The notes: a model not told the origin generated them from the letters alone. DNA of 8,205 nt from CANLWN01 sp039815505 (GCA_039815505.1 JBCBZE010000145.1:1-8205); one strand, 5' to 3'. Positions 1-7,159 are shown, counted from the first letter of the stretch. Numbers and translations are program-made.

Positions 1-861
1 AGAAAAGTAAAATCGGGACTGATACAGATGAGCCTTCCCATGACCGAAGGTGAAGGAACCATAAAGGAGATTATGGATGCCATGTACAACAAACATATTC
101 CCTATATAGAGGAAGCAGGAAAACAAGGTGTGCAAATTCTGTGCTTACAGGAAATTTTTAATACTCCCTATTTCTGTCCGGGGCAGGATAGCAAATGGTA
201 TGCCTCCGCAGAGTCCGTACCAGGTCCTACTACCGAGAAAATGCAGGTATATGCAAAGAAGTATAATATGGTCATCATTGTTCCCGTGTATGAAAGGGAA
301 CAAGCGGGTATCTTCTATAATACCGCCGCGGTCATAGATGCGGATGGCACATATTTGGGCAAGTATCGAAAGAACCATATTCCACATACTACCGGGTTTT
401 GGGAAAAATTCTTTTTTAAACCGGGCAACTTGGGCTATCCGGTTTTTCAAACCAAATATGCCAAAGTAGGTGTTTACATATGTTATGATCGGCACTTCCC
501 GGATGGTGCAAGGGCTTTAGGGTTAAATGGGGCCGAAATAGTGTATAATCCTTCGGCGACAGTAGCCGGGCTAAGTGAGTATTTATGGAAGTTGGAACAG
601 CCGGCCCATGCGGCCGCTAATGGGTATTTCATGGGCTGCATCAATCGCGTAGGGGAAGAGAAACCTTGGAATTTAGGAAAATTCTATGGGCAATCTTATT
701 TTGTTGACCCAAGAGGGCAAATATTTTCGGAAGCTTCAAGGGACGATGATGAGCTTTTAGTGGCCGAATTTGATTTGGACCTTATTGACGAGGTACGCTC
801 CACATGGCAGTTTTTTAGGGACCGTCGTCCGGAAACCTATGGAAAATTAACCGAACTATAG
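1..861 (+). CDS. Beta-ureidopropionase (N-carbamoyl-beta-alanine amidohydrolase), nitrilase superfamily; 5' end outside window
   Basis: Cytoplasmic C-N hydrolase that most likely converts N-carbamoyl-beta-alanine to beta-alanine, CO2 and ammonia, the last step of reductive uracil degradation. The frame is open from base 1: nine codons before the ATG at 28 read RKVKSGLIQ and run into MSLPM, the first beta strand of nitrilase domains, so the true start lies upstream and ATG28 is internal. Counting from that ATG, the Glu-Lys-Cys triad is E42 (CLQE), K115 (KYRKNHIP) and C152 (ICYDRHFP). Segments GNLGYPVFQT, NGAEIVYNPSAT, INRVG and FYGQSY closely resemble animal beta-ureidopropionase as I know it, and favour it over a generic nitrilase. 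The gene ends 6 bp before preT, which supports the pathway assignment. N-carbamoyl-D-amino-acid or N-carbamoylputrescine hydrolase is a less likely alternative. The family is near certain and the substrate probable. Confidence 0.9.
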   Translation, partial: RKVKSGLIQMSLPMTEGEGTIKEIMDAMYNKHIPYIEEAGKQGVQILCLQEIFNTPYFCPGQDSKWYASAESVPGPTTEKMQVYAKKYNMVIIVPVYEREQAGIFYNTAAVIDADGTYLGKYRKNHIPHTTGFWEKFFFKPGNLGYPVFQTKYAKVGVYICYDRHFPDGARALGLNGAEIVYNPSATVAGLSEYLWKLEQPAHAAANGYFMGCINRVGEEKPWNLGKFYGQSYFVDPRGQIFSEASRDDDELLVAEFDLDLIDEVRSTWQFFRDRRPETYGKLTEL

Positions 862-867
862 AAGATA

Positions 868-2193
868 ATGGCGGAATACAGCAGACCTACATCGGAGGCG
901 GAATTCAAAGAAAATTTCAAGCAGAAAAAAAGCTTGATGAATCCTACCGAGGCCTACTATGAAAGTTCTCGTTGCCTGTTCTGTTATGACGCACCTTGTA
1001 TACAGGCATGCCCAACGGGAATAGATATTCCATTATTTATTAAACAAATTCAAACCCAAAATACCGAAGGTGCGGCCAAAACCATTTTTGATTCCAATTG
1101 GTTGGGAAATGCCTGTGGTGTGGTTTGTCCTACCGGCGTTTTGTGCGAGGGTGCCTGTGTATATAACCATCAAGACGTTCCGCCGATCCAAATAGGAAGA
1201 CTGCAGAATTACGCTACCCATACGACCATGGATAAAGGCAGGGAATTATATAGACCGGGCATAAGTATCGGTAAAAAAGTAGCGGTGATAGGAGCAGGAC
1301 CTGCCGGAATAGCATGTGCCTGTGAACTCAGGGTCTTGGGTTTTGAGGTGGATATTTTTGAAGCAAAGGATAAACCTTCGGGTCTTACCGTATATGGCAT
1401 TGCACCGTATAAGATCACGAATGAAGAGGTATTAAGGGAAGTAGCTTATTTACAGAACCAATTAGGGTTTAAAATCCACTATAACACGACTATAACCTCC
1501 AAGGAACAATTGGCCAAGTTAGAGCATACATATGATGCTATTTTTTTAGGAGTGGGTTTAGGCGCTACGGCTTCTCTGCAGCTAGAAGGAGAGGATACAG
1601 ATGGTGTTGTGGGCGCTGTTGAATTTATTGAGGAACTACGAATGCAACATCATAAAACCAAGGTGCCCGATAAGGTAGTGGTCATTGGAGGGGGGAATAC
1701 GGCCATGGACGCTGCTTCCGAGGCGGCGAGAATGGGTGCCAAGGAAGTGGTACTGGCTTACCGAAGGGATAAAAATGCCATGGGTGCCTATAGGTTTGAA
1801 TATGACTTGGCGATAAGTGCCGGGGTAGACAGTTTGTTCAATGCAACGCCACTTGCCATTGTAGGGAAAGAAAAAGTAACTGGAGTACAGTTTGCCAAAA
1901 CGACCATGGTAAAGGATAAATTGGAAATCTTAGAGGGAAGCGAGTTTATGGTAGATTGTGATATGGTCATCAAGGCAACGGGACAGGCAAAGCAAAAGAG
2001 CCTATATCAATTAGTGGACAAACTGGAAATCGATGCGAAAACCCGGGTAACTGTGAGCGAAATCTACCAAACCACGAACCCACAATATTTTGCCGGTGGT
2101 GATGCCGTAAATGGAGGGGCCGAAGTTGTAAATGCCGCTTACGAAGGCAAGATGGCGGCGCAGGGAATTCATAAGTGGCTGATAGAAAATTAA
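868..2193 (+). CDS. preT: Dihydropyrimidine dehydrogenase subunit PreT (FAD/NAD(P)H, Fe-S electron-input subunit)
   Basis: Takes electrons from NAD(P)H and passes them through FAD and Fe-S clusters to PreA for reduction of uracil or thymine to the 5,6-dihydro form. The 441 residues are slightly longer than the roughly 410 of E. coli PreT. The N-terminal helical domain has cysteines C36, C39, C44, C48 and C83, C87, C93, C97, as in the GltD/DPD family. Q113 (IGRLQNYA) aligns with the glutamine that ligates one cluster in mammalian DPD. The FAD-binding Rossmann motif is VIGAGPAG (141-147). The NAD(P)H-binding motif is VIGGGNTAMD (272-281), followed by YRR at 298-300. The ATG motif lies at 370-372 and the C-terminal FAD motif AGGDAVNGG at 409-417. 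It starts 6 bp after the ureidopropionase stop and is followed by preA. A GltD-like glutamate synthase small subunit is the only serious alternative, and the preA neighbour argues against it. Confidence 0.95.
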   Translation: MAEYSRPTSEAEFKENFKQKKSLMNPTEAYYESSRCLFCYDAPCIQACPTGIDIPLFIKQIQTQNTEGAAKTIFDSNWLGNACGVVCPTGVLCEGACVYNHQDVPPIQIGRLQNYATHTTMDKGRELYRPGISIGKKVAVIGAGPAGIACACELRVLGFEVDIFEAKDKPSGLTVYGIAPYKITNEEVLREVAYLQNQLGFKIHYNTTITSKEQLAKLEHTYDAIFLGVGLGATASLQLEGEDTDGVVGAVEFIEELRMQHHKTKVPDKVVVIGGGNTAMDAASEAARMGAKEVVLAYRRDKNAMGAYRFEYDLAISAGVDSLFNATPLAIVGKEKVTGVQFAKTTMVKDKLEILEGSEFMVDCDMVIKATGQAKQKSLYQLVDKLEIDAKTRVTVSEIYQTTNPQYFAGGDAVNGGAEVVNAAYEGKMAAQGIHKWLIEN

Positions 2194-2248
2194 GAGGTAA
2201 TAAATTAGGAGTTATGAATTCATGACCCAATGCTTATAACGAAAAAAA
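2194..2248 (+). other. Short preT-preA intergenic gap with a 10-bp palindrome and A-rich preA leader
   Basis: A 55-bp gap, the only sizeable break in an otherwise tight gene group. It contains the perfect palindrome ATGAATTCAT at 2214-2223 and a GAAAAAAA tract (2241-2248) directly before the preA ATG. That A-rich leader is typical of Bacteroidota translation starts. No TAnnTTTG promoter element is visible, so preA is probably read from the same transcript as preT. The tiny in-frame ATG-to-stop stretches here are too short to call genes. Confidence 0.4.
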
Positions 2249-3586
2249 ATGGCAGATTTATCAATAGATTTTGCAGGGATAAAAGCGCCGAATCCATTTT
2301 GGTTGGCTTCAGCACCACCCACAAATTCGGGTTATCAAATTATGAAAGCCTTTGATGCGGGATGGGGAGGTGCCGTATGGAAAACTTTGGGAGTACCCGT
2401 AGTGAATGTGTCTAGCCGATATGGTTCTGTGAATTACAGGGACACCCGTATGATGGGTTTTAATAATATTGAATTGATTACCGATAGACCTTTGGCCGAT
2501 AATCTTAAGGAAATCGAAGAAGTAAAAAAGCATTTTCCCGATCATGCGGTAATTGCTTCCCTAATGGTGGAGAGCAAAGCGGAGTGGGAACAGATTATTA
2601 AGGATGTGGAAAACTCCGGGGCCGATGGTATAGAACTTAATTTTGGTTGTCCTCACGGTATGTGCGAACGGGGAATGGGTTCGGCAGTGGGTCAAGAACC
2701 GGCGGTTCTAAAAACCATTGTAGGTTGGGTAAAAGAGACTGCTACTATTCCGGTCATTACCAAATTAACACCGAATATTTCCGAAATAACCGACCCTGGA
2801 TTGGCCGCCTACCAAGGCGGTACGGATGCTATTTCATTGATCAATACCATTAAAAGCATTGTTGGTATAGATTTGGATACGTATGCTCCCTTACCGGTAG
2901 TGGATGGCAAAGGTACCAATGGCGGGTACTGTGGGCCTGCGGTAAAACCTATAGCCATGCATATGATCCGTGAATTGGCGCAACATCCAGAAATTGGCAA
3001 AGTTCCCATTTCTGGAATTGGCGGGGTGGAGACTTGGAGAGATGTTGTGGAGTTTATTCTGTTGGGGGCAACCTCGGTACAGGTGTGTACTGCGGTAATG
3101 CATTACGGTTTTGGTATCGTTAGGGAAATGGAAGCCGGTCTTCAAAAATTTATGGATGATAAGGGGTACAACACTATATATGACTTTGCCGGAAAAGCGT
3201 TGCCCAATGTTACGGAATGGAAACATTTAAATCTGAAACATAAGGTAGTGGCCGAAATTGATTCGGACAAATGTGTGGGTTGCGAACTCTGTTATATTGC
3301 CTGCGACGATGGTGCGCATCAGGCCATTGCCCTATCCAAGGATAGAACCATTAGAATCCCCAGTATCATAGAGGAAAATTGTGTTGGCTGCAACCTATGT
3401 TCCTTGGTTTGCCCGGTAGAGGATTGCATTACCATGGTGCAACGAGACGATGGTACCCAGCATGTAACATGGGACGAGCGTACCAAAGCAGATACGATTC
3501 CCACCACCTTTAATGACGATCGGGCGGGTGGCAAAGGACATTATGTGCCGAAACCTACAGATGCGTTAAAAGGTTTCTCCAAGTAA
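2249..3586 (+). CDS. preA: Dihydropyrimidine dehydrogenase catalytic subunit PreA (FMN, two [4Fe-4S])
   Basis: Catalytic subunit that reduces uracil or thymine at its FMN, using electrons delivered by PreT; the pair is the split counterpart of single-chain mammalian DPD. The 445 residues are longer than E. coli PreA (about 411). Residues 1-320 form a dihydroorotate-dehydrogenase-like TIM barrel. The active-site loop NFGCPHGMCERGMG starts at N131 and holds C134, the position of the catalytic cysteine in DPD, with H136 beside it. KLTPN (172-176), the SGIGG phosphate-binding turn (255-259) and GATSVQVCTA (273-282) fit FMN binding. Two ferredoxin motifs follow: C342-x2-C345-x2-C348-x3-C352 and C378-x2-C381-x2-C384-x3-C388, the latter ending in CP. 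A tail of about 57 residues follows C388. ATG2249 is preceded by an A-run, and residues 1-20 begin the barrel sensibly, so the start is sound. It is the last gene of this plus-strand group. Confidence 0.96.
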   Translation: MADLSIDFAGIKAPNPFWLASAPPTNSGYQIMKAFDAGWGGAVWKTLGVPVVNVSSRYGSVNYRDTRMMGFNNIELITDRPLADNLKEIEEVKKHFPDHAVIASLMVESKAEWEQIIKDVENSGADGIELNFGCPHGMCERGMGSAVGQEPAVLKTIVGWVKETATIPVITKLTPNISEITDPGLAAYQGGTDAISLINTIKSIVGIDLDTYAPLPVVDGKGTNGGYCGPAVKPIAMHMIRELAQHPEIGKVPISGIGGVETWRDVVEFILLGATSVQVCTAVMHYGFGIVREMEAGLQKFMDDKGYNTIYDFAGKALPNVTEWKHLNLKHKVVAEIDSDKCVGCELCYIACDDGAHQAIALSKDRTIRIPSIIEENCVGCNLCSLVCPVEDCITMVQRDDGTQHVTWDERTKADTIPTTFNDDRAGGKGHYVPKPTDALKGFSK

Positions 3587-3751
3587 ACCTTAGAATAAAA
3601 AGTTACCGGTTCCAGTGAAATTGTTTGGGAATTCAGTACCCAGAACTAAATGAAAGTTACATAAAAACTATTCTCGATACTCTTTATTCTTCGAAAAATC
3701 ACTCGAATTAACGGTTTTAATTAGAGCCAATGAGATAGCATTTTTCCCTCT
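3587..3751. other. Convergent intergenic region between preA and the acyl-CoA oxidase gene
   Basis: 165 bp of AT-rich sequence separating two convergent stop codons. I see no open frame of note, no RNA gene and no canonical intrinsic terminator with a strong stem and T-run. Two weak hairpins are present: a bulged GTTTGGG/CCCAGAAC stem at 3623-3646, and a 5-bp TTCGA/TCGAA stem at 3690-3707. One or both may help to end transcription from the converging genes. Confidence 0.5.
3623..3646. terminator. Weak candidate hairpin downstream of preA
   Basis: GTTTGGG (3623-3629) can pair with CCCAGAAC (3639-3646) if one G is bulged, across a 9-nt loop. It lies 37 bp after the preA stop, a plausible place for a terminator, but no T-run follows on either strand. 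It is therefore a weak candidate only. Confidence 0.2.
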
Positions 3752-6016
3752 TTAGGAGGCAATCGGGGCGGTCAGCAGATGCTCCGGAATTCCGAAGCCA
3801 TCAACGAGCACCTCAATGTGGGGACGTAGTTCGGTACAAAGACGTTCCACCCGTTGACCAATGGCCTTTGATTTAGTACCTCCCAAATAGCCTTGCTCCA
3901 AATACCAATGCGCATCTTGTCTTATCTCATGCAACGCATAAAGCGTGCCCATTTTCTGGAACAATAGTCGGTGTTTTTCATCTGTTATGGTATCTGTAAA
4001 GTTGATAAAGATATCATAGGCCAATTCACAACTATAGGCTTTTGCAAGTGCTAACAAATGCGTTTGAACCTTAAGAAATGCCTGATAAGAAGGGACCCCT
4101 TTCTTAATATAGTTCCTAATACGCATAGCCAAGGTATACGTTAACCTTCGAGTTCTATAATTGAATGCATGTTTATGGAATATGGGGTTATATAGGTGTT
4201 CCTTATCCACCTTATTGGAATATATGGGATTAATGGTGGCTATCTTATCACTTAGTCTTGTGCTTAGCAATTTTAGGACCGCCGAGAATCCGGCACTATT
4301 AAATTCCGCTTTAAAATCGGAAAGCACGCCTTTGGCGGCTAATTGTAACAACACATTGTTATCTCCTTCAAAAGTGGTAAAAATATCCACATCGTTTTTA
4401 AGGTCCGCTATTCGGTTCTCAATAAGGTACCCCTTACCACCACAAGCTTCCCGGCATTCTTGGATGGTGCTGTTTGCAAACCAAGTAATGACAGATTTTA
4501 AACCGGCTGCTTGGGTTTCAACTTCCCGTTTATCGGTAATGCTATCATCACTATAGACGTTCATCATATGATCTAGGGTAATATGATACACATACGCTTT
4601 GGCCACCGCCGGCGTTAATCGCAACTGGTGGGTAGGATAATCCATGATCAAATCTTCTTGTACTTTTACGCTATCGTTAAATTGTCTGCGTTGTAAAGCA
4701 TGTTTAATAGCAATGGTCAAGGCCATTTTTGCTCCACTTAAACCGCCTTTGGCGACACAGATACGACCGCCGACCAAAGTGCCCAACATGGTAAAGAAAC
4801 GTTTATTTGGGTTCTTGATATCCGAGTGATAACTACCATCTTCACTGATATCCCCATACTTGTTCAACAGGTTTTCACGAGGTACAGACACCTGATTGAA
4901 CCAAATCTTACCATTGTCTACTCCGTTCAGTCCTAATTTATAACCATTATCCTCTATAGTCACTCCTTTCCTAAGCCTATGTTCCTCATCGCGAATGGGA
5001 ACGAGGATGGCATGTACTCCTTCGTTTTTTCCATTGACGATCAATTGGGCAAAGACCGATGCCATGGTGGAGTGCATGGCATTACCTATATACTCTTTAT
5101 TATCGTTCTTTCCAGGGGTGTGTATAATGATACGGTCTGTTTCCTTTACATAAGTGGCAGTGGTTTTAACTCCTCTTACATTGGAACCATGGCCGGTCTC
5201 CGTCATGGCAAAACACCCTAGGAGTTTGGTTTCACCGGTGTCTTTCAGGTACAGTTCATGGTGTTTTTTGGTCCCCAGTTTTTGGATACTTCCTCCAAAA
5301 AGACCGAATTGCACCCCAAATTTTACCGTAAGACTACCATCAACATACATCAGATTTTCAAAAATAGCTGCATAGGCGGCCATATTTCCGGTGCCCCCAT
5401 AGGCTTCCGGATAGGCCATGGCACCGTAACCTTGTGCTGCCAAATGCTGCAACTGGTTCAATACCTTGGTTCTAAAATCTTCTTTATCCCTTTGTATATC
5501 CCACTGAAATATAGGGTGTGACAAAGCCTTACGGAATGTATCGATCTCATGGGAATGTTCTCCTTTTAGAATGGCATCTATGGTTTTGGCAGTATAATAA
5601 TGGGATGTTTTTTCATGAACCACGTCTACATCGAATAAATGATTGTAGTGGTTAGGCTGTATCCCTAAGTTTACCTCAATATGTTTTAAGTGATCATTAA
5701 AAGGGCATTCCTCACGATAGTTGCAGACCATTTTTTGACTGAAACTGGCCAGAGGATACGTATCGCTTTCTACCAATTTTACTTGTGCGTTGGATATGGT
5801 CTGTTTCCAGTTTTTAAGCTCGCCATTTTCTGGTGGTTTTTTTTTGCTTAACCATGATATTAATGTTTTTTTATCTTCCTTGGTCAAGGCTTCGTCTTTC
5901 TCCACCGAAGTTTTGACCACGGCTATTTCCGATGCGGAAAGTAAGTTATCTGACCAAATGACATAGAAAAAGGGAATGTACTGTAATGTTCCAGGTGAGT
6001 AATGGGTATGTAGCAT
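3752..6016 (-). CDS. Acyl-CoA oxidase/dehydrogenase family flavoprotein (ACOX-like) with N-terminal extension
   Basis: FAD enzyme that oxidises acyl-CoA to trans-2-enoyl-CoA, the first step of fatty-acid beta-oxidation, in the cytoplasm. Within the 754 residues, about 1-130 form an extra, probably helical region rich in charged residues. About 135-240 look like the N-terminal helical acyl-CoA dehydrogenase domain. The beta domain contains CFAMTETGHGSNVRG (268-282), the flavin/substrate motif seen in peroxisomal acyl-CoA oxidases, followed by VPIRDE and NGVDNGK, which also match that family. The C-terminal helical part has RRQF (443-446), ACGGKGY (524-530) and FEGDNNV (549-555), where E550 is the expected catalytic base. 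Residues 570-754 match the ACOX C-terminal region in length and helical character. Whether it uses O2 or an electron-transfer flavoprotein cannot be told from sequence. ATG6016 is the farthest upstream start in frame, and an in-frame Met much further in would cut the protein. The gene stands alone on its strand, divergent from ruvB. Confidence 0.9.
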   Translation of the reverse strand: MLHTHYSPGTLQYIPFFYVIWSDNLLSASEIAVVKTSVEKDEALTKEDKKTLISWLSKKKPPENGELKNWKQTISNAQVKLVESDTYPLASFSQKMVCNYREECPFNDHLKHIEVNLGIQPNHYNHLFDVDVVHEKTSHYYTAKTIDAILKGEHSHEIDTFRKALSHPIFQWDIQRDKEDFRTKVLNQLQHLAAQGYGAMAYPEAYGGTGNMAAYAAIFENLMYVDGSLTVKFGVQFGLFGGSIQKLGTKKHHELYLKDTGETKLLGCFAMTETGHGSNVRGVKTTATYVKETDRIIIHTPGKNDNKEYIGNAMHSTMASVFAQLIVNGKNEGVHAILVPIRDEEHRLRKGVTIEDNGYKLGLNGVDNGKIWFNQVSVPRENLLNKYGDISEDGSYHSDIKNPNKRFFTMLGTLVGGRICVAKGGLSGAKMALTIAIKHALQRRQFNDSVKVQEDLIMDYPTHQLRLTPAVAKAYVYHITLDHMMNVYSDDSITDKREVETQAAGLKSVITWFANSTIQECREACGGKGYLIENRIADLKNDVDIFTTFEGDNNVLLQLAAKGVLSDFKAEFNSAGFSAVLKLLSTRLSDKIATINPIYSNKVDKEHLYNPIFHKHAFNYRTRRLTYTLAMRIRNYIKKGVPSYQAFLKVQTHLLALAKAYSCELAYDIFINFTDTITDEKHRLLFQKMGTLYALHEIRQDAHWYLEQGYLGGTKSKAIGQRVERLCTELRPHIEVLVDGFGIPEHLLTAPIAS

Positions 6017-6025
6017 AGGTTGAAT

Positions 6026-6053
6026 TTACGATTTTTTAACGTAATTATTTACG
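6026..6053. promoter_or_regulatory. Cluster of three TTACG/CGTAA half-sites upstream of the acyl-CoA oxidase gene
   Basis: TTACG occurs at 6026-6030, its complement CGTAA at 6040-6044, and TTACG again at 6049-6053. The latter two form an inverted repeat with a 4-bp spacer. The cluster begins 10 bp upstream of the minus-strand oxidase start codon, where a repressor or activator site could sit. No regulator is encoded nearby and the region is AT-rich, so function is inferred only from position and symmetry. Confidence 0.25.
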
Positions 6054-6121
6054 GTAGGCGTGAAAGCAGGAATCTATTTTTATCACAAAAGTGAAGGTGT
6101 TCTTTCTATCCCATTTTCCCC

Positions 6122-6129
6122 TATCTTTG
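6122..6129 (+). promoter_or_regulatory. Bacteroidota-type -7 promoter element for ruvB
   Basis: TATCTTTG matches the TAnnTTTG -7 consensus of the Bacteroidota primary sigma factor. A matching TTTG -33 box is not evident; the region around 6099-6106 (TGTTCTTT) is the best but weak candidate. The element ends only 7 bp before the ruvB ATG, so the expected transcription start falls within a few bases of the start codon. Confidence 0.55.
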
Positions 6130-6136
6130 TCGAGAT

Positions 6137-7159
6137 ATGAATGAAAACCTTGATCCCACTTCGGAAAATTTTTCTTCGGAAGAACTCGATATCGAAAGAG
6201 CTTTACGACCCATAAGCTTTGATGACTTTACTGGGCAGGAACAGGTATTGGAAAACTTAAAGGTGTTTGTACAAGCTGCTAATTTAAGGGATGAAGCTTT
6301 AGATCATACCTTGTTCCATGGCCCCCCGGGATTGGGGAAAACGACCTTGGCCCATATTTTGGCCAATGAATTGGGCGTTGGAATCAAAATAACCTCAGGC
6401 CCCGTGTTGGACAAGCCGGGGGATTTGGCCGGCCTCTTGACCAACTTACAGGATAGGGACGTACTTTTTATAGATGAGATACACCGTTTAAGCCCTATCG
6501 TGGAAGAATATTTGTATTCGGCCATGGAGGATTATAAAATTGATATCATGATAGAAACCGGGCCCAATGCGCGGTCGGTGCAAATCAACTTAAATCCGTT
6601 TACTTTGATCGGGGCTACTACACGCTCGGGATTATTGACATCACCTATGCGGGCCAGATTTGGTATACAAAGCAGGTTACAGTATTATTCCACGGAGTTA
6701 TTATCGACCATTGTTGAGCGAAGCGCCGATATTCTAAATGTGCCCATAACGCAAGAGGCAGCTATAGAAATTGCAGGTAGGAGCAGGGGTACGCCAAGAA
6801 TATGCAATGCCCTTTTAAGGCGGGTGCGCGACTTTGCTCAGATAAAGGGAAATGGTCAAATCGATATGAAAATCTCCAAGTTTGGATTAAAGGCATTAAA
6901 TGTAGATGCCCACGGCTTGGATGAAATGGACAATAAGATATTGAGCACCATTGTCGACAAGTTCAAAGGAGGTCCTGTAGGAATTACTACCTTGGCCACT
7001 GCGGTATCGGAAAGTGCTGAAACAATTGAGGAGGTCTATGAGCCTTTTTTGATTCAGCAAGGGTTTATAATGCGTACTCCCAGAGGCCGTGAAGTCACAG
7101 AATTGGCCTATAAACATTTGGGAAAGATCAAGGGTGGAATTCAGGAAGGTTTGTTTTAA
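6137..7159 (+). CDS. ruvB: Holliday junction branch migration DNA helicase RuvB
   Basis: Hexameric AAA+ ATPase that, with RuvA, drives Holliday-junction branch migration in recombinational repair. The 340 residues are the usual family length. Motifs in order: RALRPISFDDFTGQ (21-34) at the start of the ATPase core; Walker A GPPGLGKTT (62-70); Walker B VLFIDEIHRL (109-118) with D113 and E114; sensor 1 GATTRSG (159-165); arginine finger R174 in RARFG; sensor 2 R221 in GTPRICNALLRRVRDFA; and the C-terminal winged-helix domain (about 258-335) with the family signature GGPVGITTLA and EPFLIQQGFIMRTPRGR. All key residues are intact. ATG6137 gives a short acidic N-terminus before the core and sits directly under the -7 element. 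The TAA stop shares its last A with the ATG of the P450 gene, so the two are probably co-transcribed. Confidence 0.98.
   Translation: MNENLDPTSENFSSEELDIERALRPISFDDFTGQEQVLENLKVFVQAANLRDEALDHTLFHGPPGLGKTTLAHILANELGVGIKITSGPVLDKPGDLAGLLTNLQDRDVLFIDEIHRLSPIVEEYLYSAMEDYKIDIMIETGPNARSVQINLNPFTLIGATTRSGLLTSPMRARFGIQSRLQYYSTELLSTIVERSADILNVPITQEAAIEIAGRSRGTPRICNALLRRVRDFAQIKGNGQIDMKISKFGLKALNVDAHGLDEMDNKILSTIVDKFKGGPVGITTLATAVSESAETIEEVYEPFLIQQGFIMRTPRGREVTELAYKHLGKIKGGIQEGLF

Noticed and set aside
145..495. Minus-strand open frame of 116 codons inside the beta-ureidopropionase gene
   Set aside because: It is the antisense of a clearly coding, conserved region with an intact catalytic triad, and its translation shows no recognisable domain.
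2891..3226. Minus-strand open frame of 111 codons inside preA
   Set aside because: It is antisense to the conserved FMN barrel, with no start context or domain of its own.
3599..3660. Direct repeat AAAGTTAC at 3599-3606 and 3653-3660
   Set aside because: Eight AT-rich bases repeated once in 60 bp is expected by chance, and no longer repeat unit surrounds them.
3690..3707. TTCGA/TCGAA hairpin as an intrinsic terminator
   Set aside because: The stem is only 5 bp with an 8-nt loop and no adjacent T-run on either strand, so it is too weak to call as a terminator.
4161..4556. Plus-strand open frame of 131 codons inside the acyl-CoA oxidase gene
   Set aside because: It is antisense to the conserved catalytic half of the enzyme (ACGGKGY and FEGDNNV motifs), with composition explained by the opposite strand.
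1..6016. A combined system linking pyrimidine catabolism and the acyl-CoA oxidase, for example through beta-alanine and coenzyme A
   Set aside because: The genes are convergent with separate transcription, and each is an ordinary catabolic gene; adjacency alone does not support a shared function.
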